From Tilletiopsis washingtonensis (Eukaryota > Basidiomycota > Exobasidiomycetes > Entylomatales), in the NCBI RefSeq assembly GCF_003144115.1, contig NW_020312029.1:1-57029 (forward strand): a DNA stretch of 57,029 bases. The letters are read 5' to 3'. The notes beneath the pieces were generated by a model. It was not told the origin of the DNA, ran no database searches, and worked only from the letters and a program-made list of their open reading frames with translations. Shown here one piece after another: positions 32,621 to 42,641 of this stretch; positions within the stretch are counted from its first letter, which is position 1, and each line of letters opens with the position of its first letter. Made by a program: the position numbers and the translations under genes.

Positions 32621-34648
32621 ATGCGCTTCAGCGTCCTGGCCACGCTCGGCCTCGCCGCCGCTGCGGCTGCCTCGCCGGCGCCGCGCATGGAGCACCGCCG
32701 TGCGCCCGCGCCCGAGCCGCTGCTCGGCAACCTCGAGAACAGCGCCAACGTGCTCGGCGCCGCCATGACGAACCTCGCCGGCGCCGCGCTGCGCCTGGCG
32801 CAGGTGCCGCTGTCGCAGGCCAAGGCCACGGCCGACAACGTGCGCGCCGCGTTCGGCGGCGACCCCAAGCTGCCGCAGGGCTCCTTCAACCTGCCCAGCA
32901 TCGACTCGTCCAACGGCGGCTATGTCGGCGGCCTCGTCGGCGGCGTGCTCACGTCCTTCGGCGACGGCCCGACGGTGAAGCTGCAGCAGGGCAGCTACAC
33001 GGGCCTGCGCTCCAGCCCGCTCTTCCAGCAGGAGTGGTTCTTCGGCGTGCCCTTTGCGCAGGCGCCGCTCGGCAACCTGCGCTTCCGTGCGCCGCAGAAG
33101 CTCGCCGCCGGCTCGGCGTCGCACAACGCCACGGCCGTGCCGCCGGCGTGCCCGCAGCCGAACAACTACATCCTGCACTTCAACGACGGCGACCCGGTCA
33201 ACTACCGCAGCGAGGACTGCCTCAACCTCAACATCTACTCGCCCCTCGGCGCGAGCAACCGCCAGCTCGGCAAGCTGCCCGTGCTCTTCTGGCTCTTCGG
33301 CGGCGGCGAGATCGGCGGCAGTGCCAACTCGTACAACTCCACCGCCCTCGTGCTGCAGAGCATCCTGCAGGGCCAGCCGATCATCGTCGTCACGCCGCAG
33401 TACCGCGGCAACTCGTTTGGCTTCCTCGCGGGCAAGCGTGTCAGCGCCGGCGAGGGCGGCGCCGTCGTCAACGCCGGCCTGCACGATGTCACCGCGGCGC
33501 TCGAGTGGACGCGCGACAACATCGCCGCCTTCGGCGGCGACCCAGACAAGATCACCCTCGGCGGCCACTCGTCCGGCGCGATGAACGTCGGCGCCCAGAT
33601 GCTCAAGGACGGCCGCGAGGGCGGCAAGCCCATCTACCGCAGCGCCATCATGCTCTCGGGCACCGGCTCGTCGCTGCCCGCGCCGCCGTCGGACAGCGAC
33701 TTTGCCGAGGAGAACTACCAGCGCATCGCCGGCGCCGCCGGCTGCGGCTCGAGCCCGACGATTGACTGCCTGCGCGGCGTCGACGCCATCAAGCTCGGCG
33801 AGCTGGCCTTCTACCCGTCCAACACGCCCGACCCGTCGCTCTACTGGGTGCAGGGCCCCAAGTACTACGCCGGCAACCAGCCGTTCCAGGTGACGCAGGA
33901 CGGCGTGTACCAGCCGCGCGGCGGCGCCTCGGCGGCCATCCGCGCCGGCAAGTGGCCCGACGTGCCGCTCTTCATCGGCAACGCGCGCGACGAGGGCACC
34001 ATCTTCGTGTCGCGCGTCATGGACGCCGCCGGCATCCACAACAACGTCAAGACGATCGGCTTCACGGACCCCAACCAGGCCGGCGTCGACGCGCTCGTCG
34101 ACCGCATCCTCGATGCATACAAGGACGTGCCGCGCGAGGGCGCGCCCTACTGGCCCGGCTACTCGAGCCCCAACTCGCGCCTCGGCGCCGGCAACCAGTA
34201 CGAGCGCCTCGCCTCGATCCTCGGCGACTTTGCCTTCCAGAGCAAGCGCCGTGCGCTCCTCGACCTCTACACGGGCCGCAACGGCCTGCGCGGCCTCAGC
34301 TCGCCCGTCTGGTCGTACCAGTTCAACGAGACGTACGCCGCGCCCGACGTCAACAACCAGGTCGGCGCGACGCACGGCGCGGACCCGCCGTTCTGGTTCG
34401 GCGCCTACAACTTCGTGCCGGCGCGCCTCGCCGCCATGTCGGCCGGCACGCAGGCGAGCAAGAGCCTGGCGGCCTTCGTCAGCACGTCGAACCCCAACGC
34501 GCTCGGCAACCTCTTCTGGCCGCGCTACACGGCCGCCAGCCCGCGCCAGATGAACTTCCAGGGCCTGTCGAACATCATCGGCGACGACTTCCGCCCGCAG
34601 ATGAGCATCTTCGCCGAGCCCGACGCGGCGCGGATGGCGCGCGTCTAG
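32621..34648 (+). CDS. Secreted type-B carboxylesterase/lipase
   Basis: A single exon of 675 residues. The ATG at 32621 is chosen because it begins a clear signal peptide (MRFSVLATLGLAAAAAASPA) after a CT-rich leader; the open frame extends further upstream without a better start. Residues 19 to about 120 form an Ala-rich leader before the esterase domain, with a dibasic site in MEHRRAPAP. The domain shows FFGVPFAQAPLGNLRFRAPQ, SEDCLNLNIYSP, oxyanion region WLFGGGEIGGS, the nucleophile in GGHSSGAMN (the usual family form is GESAG), an acidic residue in ARDEGTIF, and His in GATHGADPPFWFG. Asn-glycosylation sites occur (HNATAV, NSTALV, FNETYA). Codon use is extremely GC3-rich, suggesting high expression. 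It should hydrolyse esters or lipids outside the cell. Confidence 0.95.
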   Translation: MRFSVLATLGLAAAAAASPAPRMEHRRAPAPEPLLGNLENSANVLGAAMTNLAGAALRLAQVPLSQAKATADNVRAAFGGDPKLPQGSFNLPSIDSSNGGYVGGLVGGVLTSFGDGPTVKLQQGSYTGLRSSPLFQQEWFFGVPFAQAPLGNLRFRAPQKLAAGSASHNATAVPPACPQPNNYILHFNDGDPVNYRSEDCLNLNIYSPLGASNRQLGKLPVLFWLFGGGEIGGSANSYNSTALVLQSILQGQPIIVVTPQYRGNSFGFLAGKRVSAGEGGAVVNAGLHDVTAALEWTRDNIAAFGGDPDKITLGGHSSGAMNVGAQMLKDGREGGKPIYRSAIMLSGTGSSLPAPPSDSDFAEENYQRIAGAAGCGSSPTIDCLRGVDAIKLGELAFYPSNTPDPSLYWVQGPKYYAGNQPFQVTQDGVYQPRGGASAAIRAGKWPDVPLFIGNARDEGTIFVSRVMDAAGIHNNVKTIGFTDPNQAGVDALVDRILDAYKDVPREGAPYWPGYSSPNSRLGAGNQYERLASILGDFAFQSKRRALLDLYTGRNGLRGLSSPVWSYQFNETYAAPDVNNQVGATHGADPPFWFGAYNFVPARLAAMSAGTQASKSLAAFVSTSNPNALGNLFWPRYTAASPRQMNFQGLSNIIGDDFRPQMSIFAEPDAARMARV

Positions 34649-34954
34649 GACGCTCGTCGCGTGCCTCGCCCTGCTGCATCTCCCTCTCCCTTCGCCTTCT
34701 CTCTCCCCAGGCGCCGCCCTGTCTTTGGGCTCGCTCTTTTCCCCGTCTGCCGTCACTCTTTGGCCCTCTTGTAATACCTGCTCTCGCCGCGCTCGCCAGA
34801 CGCGCGCCCTCTGCTCGCTGGCGGCCTACTCACACAGCACACACGCGACCACACATACTCAGACACACAGCCACGCCTGGCTGCCCCGTTCCATCACTGG
34901 AATCGATTGATGGCACCACACGCTCCTGTCTGGGAAGTTGTGCCTCGCTGCCGG
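34649..34954. terminator. Convergent 3' region
   Basis: This 306-nt region between two stop codons is pyrimidine-rich, then CA-rich (ACACAGCACACACGCGACC). It presumably holds both polyadenylation sites. There is no canonical AATAAA; TTGTAATACC at about 34769 is the only AT-rich word. Confidence 0.4.
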
Positions 34955-35987
34955 CTACCGCAGGATCTTGCGTCCGGGCAGGTTGCGGCGCAGGATCACA
35001 CGGCCCGACCCATGCGGCGGCGGCGGAATGGCGCCGCGATGGTGGGCAACGCGCAGCATCCACATGCGGCGCAGGTCGGCGGGCATGTGGACCTCGCGAG
35101 CGCGCGCCTGGCGACGCAGCAGCGCACGGTAAGAGAGCACCGTCGGCGGCGGGTACTCGACCTCGGGCGGCTCGGGCAGCGACACGATAGCGGTGCCGTC
35201 GTGGTACGGCGGCATGCGCTGCGCTAGGTGCTGCGTCCACTGCCCGCCAAGGCGCGCCACGCAGACATGCATCTGCGGTGAAAGCGGCGGCCAAGCGTTG
35301 ACAGGCACAAGAAGGCCCCGCTCGTCGTCGGCCAGGCTGGCGTCGTACTCGCGAGGTGGTGCCAGCGCGGCAGCCTCTTCGGCCAGGCTGAACGACGGCG
35401 AGACGGAGCGCGGCTCCTGCTTGAGCGAGTCGGGCGGCGCCCAGGGGTGCAGCTGCGACGCGGCCGGCGCCGTACCCTCAGCGAGCGGCGGCGGTAGCGG
35501 CAGCGGCAGCGGCGTTGATCGCGCAGCAATCCGGCCCTCGTCGGTGCCGGCGAGCGGCTCAGCGCGCAGACTCGGATCGAGCCAAAGCTCGTGCTGTGGT
35601 GCCGGAGGCGCCGGACGCAGGCGCATCGGTACTGCCGAGAGAGCCGAAAGCGCCTCAAAACGGCGCGGCGGCGACGGCGGACGCAGGTGCGGCTGCGGCG
35701 CAGCCACGAGAGCCGAAAGAGCCTCGAAGCGGCGCGGCGGCGACGGCGCGCGCAGAGGCGGCTGCGGCACAGACGAGGGGCCCGCACGCATGAAGTCGTC
35801 GAAGCTGGCGAGAGCGTGGGTGAGCCGATCAGATGAAGCGCCCGTGTGGCACAAGCACGCACAATGAGTCAAAGGCCAGATCGATGGCGCGTTCGTGCAG
35901 CGAGGCAGGGAACGCATGATGCGCAGCGCTCGACGCAGCAGGCGGCGCCTGCGGCCTGGACGAGCCGCGCTGTGCGGGCGGCATCAT
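34955..35987 (-). CDS. Hypothetical proline-rich protein
   Basis: Two exons (35987-35863 and 35804-34955, intron 58 nt) encode 324 residues. Splicing joins LAFDS to FFDDFMRAGPSS. The N-terminus is MMPPAQRGSSRPQAPP. Residues about 50-105 contain two copies of a roughly 25-residue unit with the core SPPRRFEALSAL. The second half is less repetitive (GLLVPVNAWPPLSPQMHVCV, PPEVEYPPPTVLSYRALLRR) and ends basic (RVILRRNLPGRKILR). No transmembrane segment or known domain is seen. The conserved-looking C-terminal 130 residues suggest a real protein. It is divergent from UTP11. I do not recognise it. Confidence 0.65.
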
Positions 35988-36459
35988 GGCTGCGAGCTCC
36001 AGTGAAGAGCTGAGGAGAAGCGAGAGCCGGCGGCAGAGCGGGCGTGCGCAGAGTTGTCGCCGTGGAGGGTGCGAGGTGCGGCGTGTGCGTGTCCCGCGGC
36101 AGCGCGCGATGCGTAGCGTCACGCAGCGCTTCGATGCTCAGCACTGGCAGAAGAGCAGTACAGCCGAGCAGCAGACAGATGCAGAGATGCGGTGCTGCTG
36201 TTGGACGGCTGGCGAGGGCGCCGAGAGCGGGCGGTGGAGGTGTGGGGAGAGGGAAGGCGCAGGTGTTGGCGCGCGCGCGTCGCGTCCGAGGCGCACTCAA
36301 CACGCTGCGCCGCGCATCGGGCCTGCTGACTAAGCACATCGGGCGGCGCCCAGCCAAAATGTTGCCGGCGCTGCGCGGAGCTGCGCCTGTGCTGCGCCTG
36401 CTTTCCTTCCACTCCCACACCCTCACCCACCCCGCCGCCAACCCCGCATCCTGCCCGCC
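35988..36459. other. Divergent promoter region, hypothetical gene / UTP11
   Basis: This 0.47-kb region lies between start codons. The UTP11 side has a CT/CAC-rich leader just before the ATG. No TATA box or RNA gene was seen. Confidence 0.5.
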
Positions 36460-37648
36460 ATGGCACTGCGCAACGTCATCCATCGCCGCCAGCACAAGGA
36501 GCGCGCGCAGCTGGCGCACCGCAAGAAGCTCGGCCTGCTCGAGAAGCACAAGGACTACGTGCTGCGTGCGCGCGACCACGAGAGCAAGAAGCTGCGTCTG
36601 CAGCGCCTGCGGCAGAAGGCCGCCACGCGCAACGAGGATGAGTTCTACTTTGCCATGGTCAAGGGCAAGCAGCACGTGAGTGCCCGTGCAAACACTCAGC
36701 CGCCGTGCCCGCGCGGGCAGTCTGCAGCGGTGGCGGCGCGCGGAACGTGGGGGAACACTGGCAACGGCGAGGTGCTTGCCCATGCTGACCAGATTGTACG
36801 CAGAACGGCGCACATCTGGCACACCGCGAGACGGAGACGGCGCTGCCGGTCGACGTCGTCGCCCTGCTCAAGACACAGGATGCCTCCTACGTGCAGGCGC
36901 AGCTGCGTGCCGAGACGAAGCGCATCGCCGAGCTGGAGCAGCGCATCGCATCTATGCTGCCGCATCTGCGTGCCGAATGGCTCGCCGACAAGCCCGAGCG
37001 TGCTGCCACGCTGCGTGCGGCCAATCTGCTGCCAGACGTTGTGCGCGAGGAGGGCACCGTTGGCGCGATGGGCAAGAAGACTGTGTGGTGTGAAGGCGGA
37101 CGCGACGAGGGTGAGTGCAGACGCTGGCCAGCGTATGTCTTGCAGCTGCTCAGACGCGCGTGCCTGCAGTGCGCAAGTACAGAGCACCCGCTGCTTCTCT
37201 CGAGGCAGAGGCAGGGCCTTCGAGCGCAGGCAGCTCGAGCTCAAAAAGCAGAGGCAAGGCCGCCGCGGGCCGCTCGTCTCCGAAGGGCAAGAGCAAGGCC
37301 TCGGACGACGACTGGTCGGATGCGGACTCGGACTCGGACGCCAGTGCAGAGGCGAGCGGACCGCCAGGCTCGCGAGCGTTTGAGAAGCATGCCTCGTACC
37401 AGGTCTCGATGCTCGCTGCTCGGCAAGGGCGGCTAGCGGCGCTGCGCACCGCGGCCCACAAGCTGGAGACCGTGCGCGCACTCATGGCGACGCGCGGAGG
37501 CAACGCACGCAAGGTCTCGGCGCGTGAGGCGTCCGCCAAGGACGCAGTGGCGCGCGGCACGGTGACGAAGGGCGGCCTGGAGCTGCCTGCGGGCGAGGAC
37601 GGCGAGCCGAAGCGGAGCTGGAAGTGGAGCAGCGAGCGGAAGCGGTAG
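36460..37648 (+). CDS. UTP11: U3 snoRNA-associated protein UTP11 (SSU processome)
   Basis: Three exons (36460-36675, 36804-37110, 37170-37648) encode 333 residues. The N-terminus [20 protein letters not shown], with [20 protein letters not shown] and [15 protein letters not shown], is the hallmark of Utp11. Exon 2 gives [20 protein letters not shown] and the conserved GAMGKKTVW. The C-terminus ends [10 protein letters not shown], as in orthologues. An acidic Ser-rich insert ([14 protein letters not shown]) lies between about residues 205 and 235, longer than in yeast. Utp11 is a nucleolar component of the small-subunit processome needed for 18S rRNA maturation. The start has CCGCCATGG context. 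The first intron (128 nt) is longer than most here. Confidence 0.95.
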
Positions 37649-37716
37649 AATCGATCGAGTCATCACGAGCAGTGTGTGCACAGGACGCAGCACGACATGG
37701 GGCGCGCGCAGGAAGA

Positions 37717-37728
37717 GGGGGGGGGGGG
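37717..37728. repeat. G12 homopolymer
   Basis: Twelve consecutive G in the 153-nt convergent space between UTP11 and the next gene. It is prone to sequencing and replication slippage. Confidence 0.85.
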
Positions 37729-37801
37729 CGGTCGGCATGAGTGAGTAGCAGTCTCGGTCTTGAGTTGACACGTGTGGGCGTGGTGTCATGCCAGCTTGGC
37801 T

Positions 37802-38860
37802 TCACGCGCTGAAGCGGTTCAGCAGTCTTTGGAACATCTGGTCGAGACCTCTATTGAAAGCTGTGATCTGGTCGGCGTAGACCATGAAACGGCTGTTGAA
37901 GTTGACCTCGCCGGAGCCGCCGCGCACGAGCACCTCGATGTGGATCTGCGCGCTCGTATTGCCGCGCTGGGGCTCGACGTCGTACTGCGGCGCAAGCGCA
38001 GTGGCGACGAGCTCGAAGCCGGTGTCCGGGTCCGAGTCCGAGTCCGAGTCGACAGCAACAGCCGCAGTCGGAGGCGCAGGAGCACGCACGCGAGGAGGCC
38101 TGTTGCCATGCGGCAGTGTCAGTCACAGCTCAGTGCAGCGCAGCGCAGCGATGCCACACGTACGGCATCTCGACGTTCTCGTTGACTTGATGAAACTGCA
38201 TGCCAGGCGTGCTGCGCATCGAGCTGACGCAGCTGGCAGCGCGAGCGTGGCCGGCCTCGTAGAGCGTCTCCATCGGCTGCTGCTGTCCGCGACGCGAGAC
38301 CGACGGCGCACGGCTGACGCTGCGGTGAGCGACACTGCCTGCGCGCGGCGCCAGGAGGCTGCGAATGGCCGACGGCGCGCGAGAAGGTGCGCGAGAAGGC
38401 GCGCGAGAAGGCATGCGAGAGGGCGCACGGGAGGAGAGCGTCTTGGTCAGGCTCGCGCCGACCGAGGCTGAGCGCGCTCGTCCCGCCGGCGTCGCCGACT
38501 TGCGGAAGGGCATCGGCGTGGACACTGCAGCGACGTCGTCAGTCGCAGCTCGGCTCGGCTTGCTTCACGGTCTCACTCACTGCGAGACATGCTGCTGCGC
38601 GGCCGGGCAGGGATGTCGACGGTGCCGGCGCGCGTGCGGAGCGGTCCGATGCTGCTTGCGCGGCTGGAGCTCGACGGGCGCACGCTCATGGAGCGCTGGA
38701 AGATGGGCGCAGGCGTGGCGGAGGCGCCGCGCGGCAGTCGAGGAGCTGCATCGGGGTCGGGCTTGATGTAGGGCGCCGGCGCCGGCGTGGCCGACGGCAC
38801 GCGGAAGGCGCGCGAGAGCGAGCCGTCGGGCGCGGGAGTCTGAGAGTTGCGCGACGTCAT
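37802..38860 (-). CDS. Hypothetical Ser/Arg/Pro-repeat protein
   Basis: Three exons (38860-38581, 38524-38164, 38099-37802) stay in phase and encode 312 residues. The N-terminus MTSRNSQTPAPDGSLSRAF is followed by a disordered, basic region. This contains a tandem SRAP/SRMP tetrapeptide (SRAPSRMPSRAPSRAP) around residues 125-145 and many other Ser-Arg or Ser-Val pairs. The C-terminal 70 residues look folded: FELVATALAPQYDVEPQ, SAQIHIEVLVRGG, FMVYADQITAFNRGLDQMFQ, RLLNRFSA. The basic, phosphorylatable tail plus small C-terminal domain recalls chromatin or kinetochore proteins, but I cannot assign a family. Three matching splice junctions support the model. Confidence 0.65.
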
Positions 38861-39534
38861 GATGCGAGTCGCTGTGCTAGGGCTCGTTGTGCGCGAAGAG
38901 CTTTGCGATGCGAGGAGCTCGATGTGCGGCCTGAAGAGTCGAGCGGAGGTGAGCGGGCAAGAAGAGATGAGGGAGGGAGCGGTGCCGCCTTAAGAGCGCG
39001 TCGCGCCCCGAGGACGCGTAGAGTGCGCACATGGGAACCGGGACGCTCTGCTGCTCCCCGCCTGCACCGGCCAGTCCGTCTCCTCCGCTATCGCCAGCAG
39101 CGCAGCCTCACTCCTGAGGCAGCAGGCATGAAGCGCACGCGGCAGTGGGGTCAGTCTGACGCGCGGTGCGCGCGCGGCGGCCCGCCGCGCGCTCCGACGG
39201 CTGCTCAGGAGCCGTTCCGATGGACGCGCTCGCGCCTCGCTCCTCGTGTCAGACAGGCGCTGCAGCCTCGCCGAGGTTGAACGTCTATGATTGCATGATG
39301 CGACTGGAGGCCATCAGTTCGTGAGACGGCCCACCACGACGGAGCACGAGCTCCGATAGGCGCTAAGATCTCTGGCGCCGTGCCATGGCGGCGGGAGCGA
39401 GCATCCATCCTCTCTTCAGAGTGCCGCCCGAGACCGATTGCCATCGCTTTGCCTTCGCAGCGGCGCAGTCCGATCGCAGCGTCCGTGGATGCTGAGCACC
39501 TCTAACCTTCGCGCCCAGCGCGGGCTAGTCCTTT
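38861..39534. other. Intergenic region with a GC palindrome
   Basis: This 0.67-kb stretch holds the promoter of the hypothetical gene to its left (minus strand) and the 3' flank of the TMEM115-like gene to its right. A near-perfect GC inverted repeat lies at 39171-39193. No gene was recognised. Confidence 0.45.
39171..39193. repeat. Near-perfect GC palindrome
   Basis: GCGCGCGGCGG followed after one base by its reverse complement CCGCCGCGCGC. It could form a hairpin or cruciform. Its low-complexity composition makes chance a fair alternative. Confidence 0.6.
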
Positions 39535-41754
39535 TCATTTCCAGTCGTCGTCGTCATCCGCGGTTCTCGCGCCGATGTCACCCTCGCCTTCCAACTCTGC
39601 CGCGTCCTTGCGGTCACGCGACGGCCCGCCCTGTGGCGACGCTTGTGAGATGACGACGTCTGGCACGCGGACGTTCTGCGTTGGCAGCGATGCGGGCTCC
39701 GCTGCGCCTGCGCTGCTGCTGCCGCCAGGAGCGGAAGAGCCGGAGTCCTGCTTGCCGCTCGGCGCGCGCGAGTCGAGCGCCTTGAGCGCCATGGCACGGC
39801 GCCGTTCTGCCTCGGCACGCGCTCCGGCGCCGTTGCTGGCCGAGCTGGCGCCCGAGTTGGAGCGCCCGAGCTCGCGCCCGACGCCGAGCTCCACGTCGCC
39901 CAGCGCCGAGTACTCGTACGGGTGGATCACGCCCAGGCGCACCCAGATCGGGTACAGGAAGTTGGACAGCATGCCCACGGGCTTGCTGCAGGAGGCAGGG
40001 CGGCGTCAGACAGCGAGCAGGCTAGCTACGCTCCTCGCAGACGTACTGCATGAAGGGCGGGAACCACTGCACGAGGCTGAAGGTCTCGCTGCGGTCGCCG
40101 CGCGTGCCGTTGTCGTTGACCTTGAAGAAGCGCAGGTAGCCCCAAGAAATGAGCCAGCCAAACTTGGGGGCGCGGGGTGTCAGCCACTCTGCCCGTGAGA
40201 GCCGCGCAGATCGGCAGTGCGCGCTAGGCTCACTTGAATGAGAATCCAGGGCGACATGACGCCGAGGAGGCACATGACGTTCGACACCGTGACATAAGCC
40301 ATCGGCAAGTCCTGTGCGCGAACAGCAAGTCAGCAAAGCGGAGCGCTGAGGCGATGGCATGCTTCGCAAGCTCTGGGACTGCTCGCGCCAGGTGCAGACG
40401 CGGCGGCACTCACGCGAACTCGGATCTTGACGCGCCCGGCGAAGAGCTGCACGCGGTGCTCTGGAATGATCTGCGCAAGGGCCACGAGGAAGGCAGTCTG
40501 CACCGCCTGCATGCCGTGGTACTGCGTCTGGAACCTGCGATGCGGCTTCTTCAGCTGAGCACCGTCAGCGCGGTCCCTCGTGGGCCACTCACATGCCAGA
40601 CTCGATGCGCAGCACCGCGTACGCCACGACAGCCAGGAACCATGCCACCACGTTGCTCAGCACACCGACGATCAAGACGAACTTGATGAGCTCGGCTGCG
40701 CCCCAGAGCCGCTCGAAGTAGCGGCCCGCCAGCGGCAGGGCGACGATGGAGATGGCAAACTCCCAGATCGACGTCTCGACGAACATCGCTGTCACGAGCG
40801 TCCTGCGAAGCACAGACTGAGGTCAGCGGCAGCAGCGAGAAGAGGACCAAGAGCGTCACGCGGTACAGAGCCAGATGACCGCCGCTCTCGGCCTTCTACT
40901 CCGAGCAGAAGCGTGCGGGAGGGGTGCCTGCACGTCGCTGGATCGCACGTGCAGCAAGCAAAGGCCCGCAGAGGGGTGCCTGCACGTCGCTGGATCGCAC
41001 GTGCAGCAAGCAAAGGCCCGCAAGTCTCCGCTGTCGCGAGTGCAGCACGACGACAACGAAGTCATTGGCTGCTTCGGGCTTGCAGAGCGTGCGATGGCGC
41101 TACAGGTGCGACTGTTGCGTGTCCCTGCAGAGCCTCACCATCGGCAACACGCTCGACGACACAGCTCGCAGCCTGCTTCCGCGCATGCCGGCCCGAGCCG
41201 GCGAGCCTGGCGTTCTCTTAAGCGCCTCAGCCGCTACACTACTAGACGCTGGATGCGGAATGCGCGCGCGCTCATGGACACCCGGGACGTCGGATGCCCG
41301 GCATCCTGACTTCCAGGCTGCATCGATGCTGCTGCCTCTGTCGCCCGAGCATCCGCAACACGTCCGCCATGCGCGCGGCAACGCAGCAGCAGCCTGCAAG
41401 GACGCCCATGCGCAGCCGTATGACCTCTTCAGTCGTTGCCGACTGTGCTCTCTACGCAAGCGCTCGCCTGGAACTTCTTCGAGGCAGCATGGCTGCGTGC
41501 CTCTCCACCCGCACCTCCCTGCCTGCTCGTGCGCTCGCGCCCTGCTCCGGCACTGACCATGGGCTGACGAAGCTGGTGCCGGGCACGATGACGAGGGCGT
41601 AGAAGAGCGGCATGCGCGGGCCGTGGAACTCGGGCGGCGCGGCAAACTGCGAGAGGAGCAGCGCGAGCAGCGAGCCGGCGACGAGGAGCGCACAGAGCAC
41701 GCGCGTGCCGATGGGCAGCGAGAGCACGATGGCGGCGGGCGAGAGGACCGCCAT
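39535..41754 (-). CDS. TMEM115-family (PF08551) rhomboid-like Golgi membrane protein
   Basis: Exon 1 (41754-41558) begins MAVLSPAAIVLSLPIGTRVL and ends VIVPGTSFVSPW. After an unusually long intron (40803-41557), exon 2 starts TLVTAMFVETSIWEF, restoring the family motif SPWTLVTAMFVE exactly. Later exons give GRYFERLWGAAELIKFVLIV, FQTQYHGMQAVQTAFLVALA, QIIPEHRVQLF, DLPMAYVTVSNVMCLLGVMS, FGWLISWGYLRFFK and IWVRLGVIHPYEYSALGDVE. The cytosolic tail is Ala/Ser-rich and ends DDDDDWK. I estimate about 400 residues. TMEM115 proteins are catalytically dead rhomboid relatives of the Golgi implicated in retrograde traffic with COG and COPI. The family is clear from the EXWG-like and QYHGMQ blocks. Confidence 0.92.
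40803..41557 (-). other. Unusually long intron (755 nt) in the TMEM115-like gene
   Basis: The donor is CCATG|GTCAGT and the acceptor is CTTCGCAG|GACGCTC. Other introns of this gene and its neighbours are mostly 50-60 nt. The intron has no recognisable gene but contains a 52-bp tandem duplication with internal hairpins. Confidence 0.8.
40920..41023. repeat. 52-bp tandem duplication with internal hairpin
   Basis: Two head-to-tail copies (40920-40971 and 40972-41023) are identical except for the last base. Each contains CTGCACGT and its reverse complement ACGTGCAG separated by 11 nt, so each can form an 8-bp stem. It lies inside the long intron. Confidence 0.9.
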
Positions 41755-42641
41755 GGTGGGAGAGCGGGGCGCCGTGCGGCGGGCCGGTGTGCGGGTGAGA
41801 GGGAGGAGGTGGTGGTGCGGACCGAGCTGTTGGATGCGCGCGGCACGCGAGGGGCTGTGTGTGCGCACAGACGGCAAGGCAAGGCAAGGCGCACCGTCGG
41901 CCGGCCCGCCGCGCAGGCGCGGGCAGCACCAAGCAGCGAAACTTGAAACACGTCGCGGTCCACCGCGTCGCTTCCTTCCAGCGCCAGCCTTTCGCGACGG
42001 TTCGGCATGCGAATCTCGTCGGCGGCACATACACCGCACAAGCTTGCCGTTCTGTCCTTGGTCTGCAGCGTCGTCAACCCAGCAACGCTAGCCGTCTGCG
42101 GCGATGGGTGCAGCACTAGGTCACAGCGCGCTTGCTCGCCGTCGCTCGCAGGCGTAAGCGTGGCCGGCCCGCCGTGCAGCGCGCGCGAGCGCAAGTTCGC
42201 CAAACGCGGCGCGTCAAATACCGCCGTCGCTCTCGCGAGCCGGCCGCCTGCCACCGCCCGAGCCAGGCGCTGCGCGAGCCCTCGCTGAGCCGCCTCGTCG
42301 CCGCTCCTCCGTCCCCACTCTGACTCTCCTTGCCTTCAGCTTCGTCCCACTGTCCACAGCCGTCGCGGCTGCTCTTCCTTCTCGCCTCTTCTCCCCTCTC
42401 CGGTTACGCACCCGCACAGCGGTATCGCTCTTCGTCGCGCTGCTCTGCCGTCTCGCGCCCTTCTCGGCGAACACTCTGCTGCCTGGCTGCGCTCCTCCGT
42501 CGGCATCCGCTCGGCGCCGAAAGTGCTTTCTCGAGCGCGTCACCGTCTCGCGTCTGTGCAAAGCGCATCGACGTCACTGCACACTGCCGCTGCGACTGCG
42601 AGACCGGCACGGCCGGCTAGTCTGCTCGCAGCGCTCGCGCC
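41755..42641. other. Divergent intergenic region, TMEM115-like / TBL1-like genes
   Basis: This 0.89-kb region lies between start codons. The part before 42642 is CT-rich, like leaders of expressed fungal genes. No TATA box or RNA gene was recognised. Confidence 0.5.

Noticed and set aside
32359-34756. Long frames on both strands over the carboxylesterase (468, 723 and 412 codons)
   Set aside because: They are shadows of the strongly GC3-biased esterase gene. Only the frame starting at 32621 shows signal peptide and esterase motifs.
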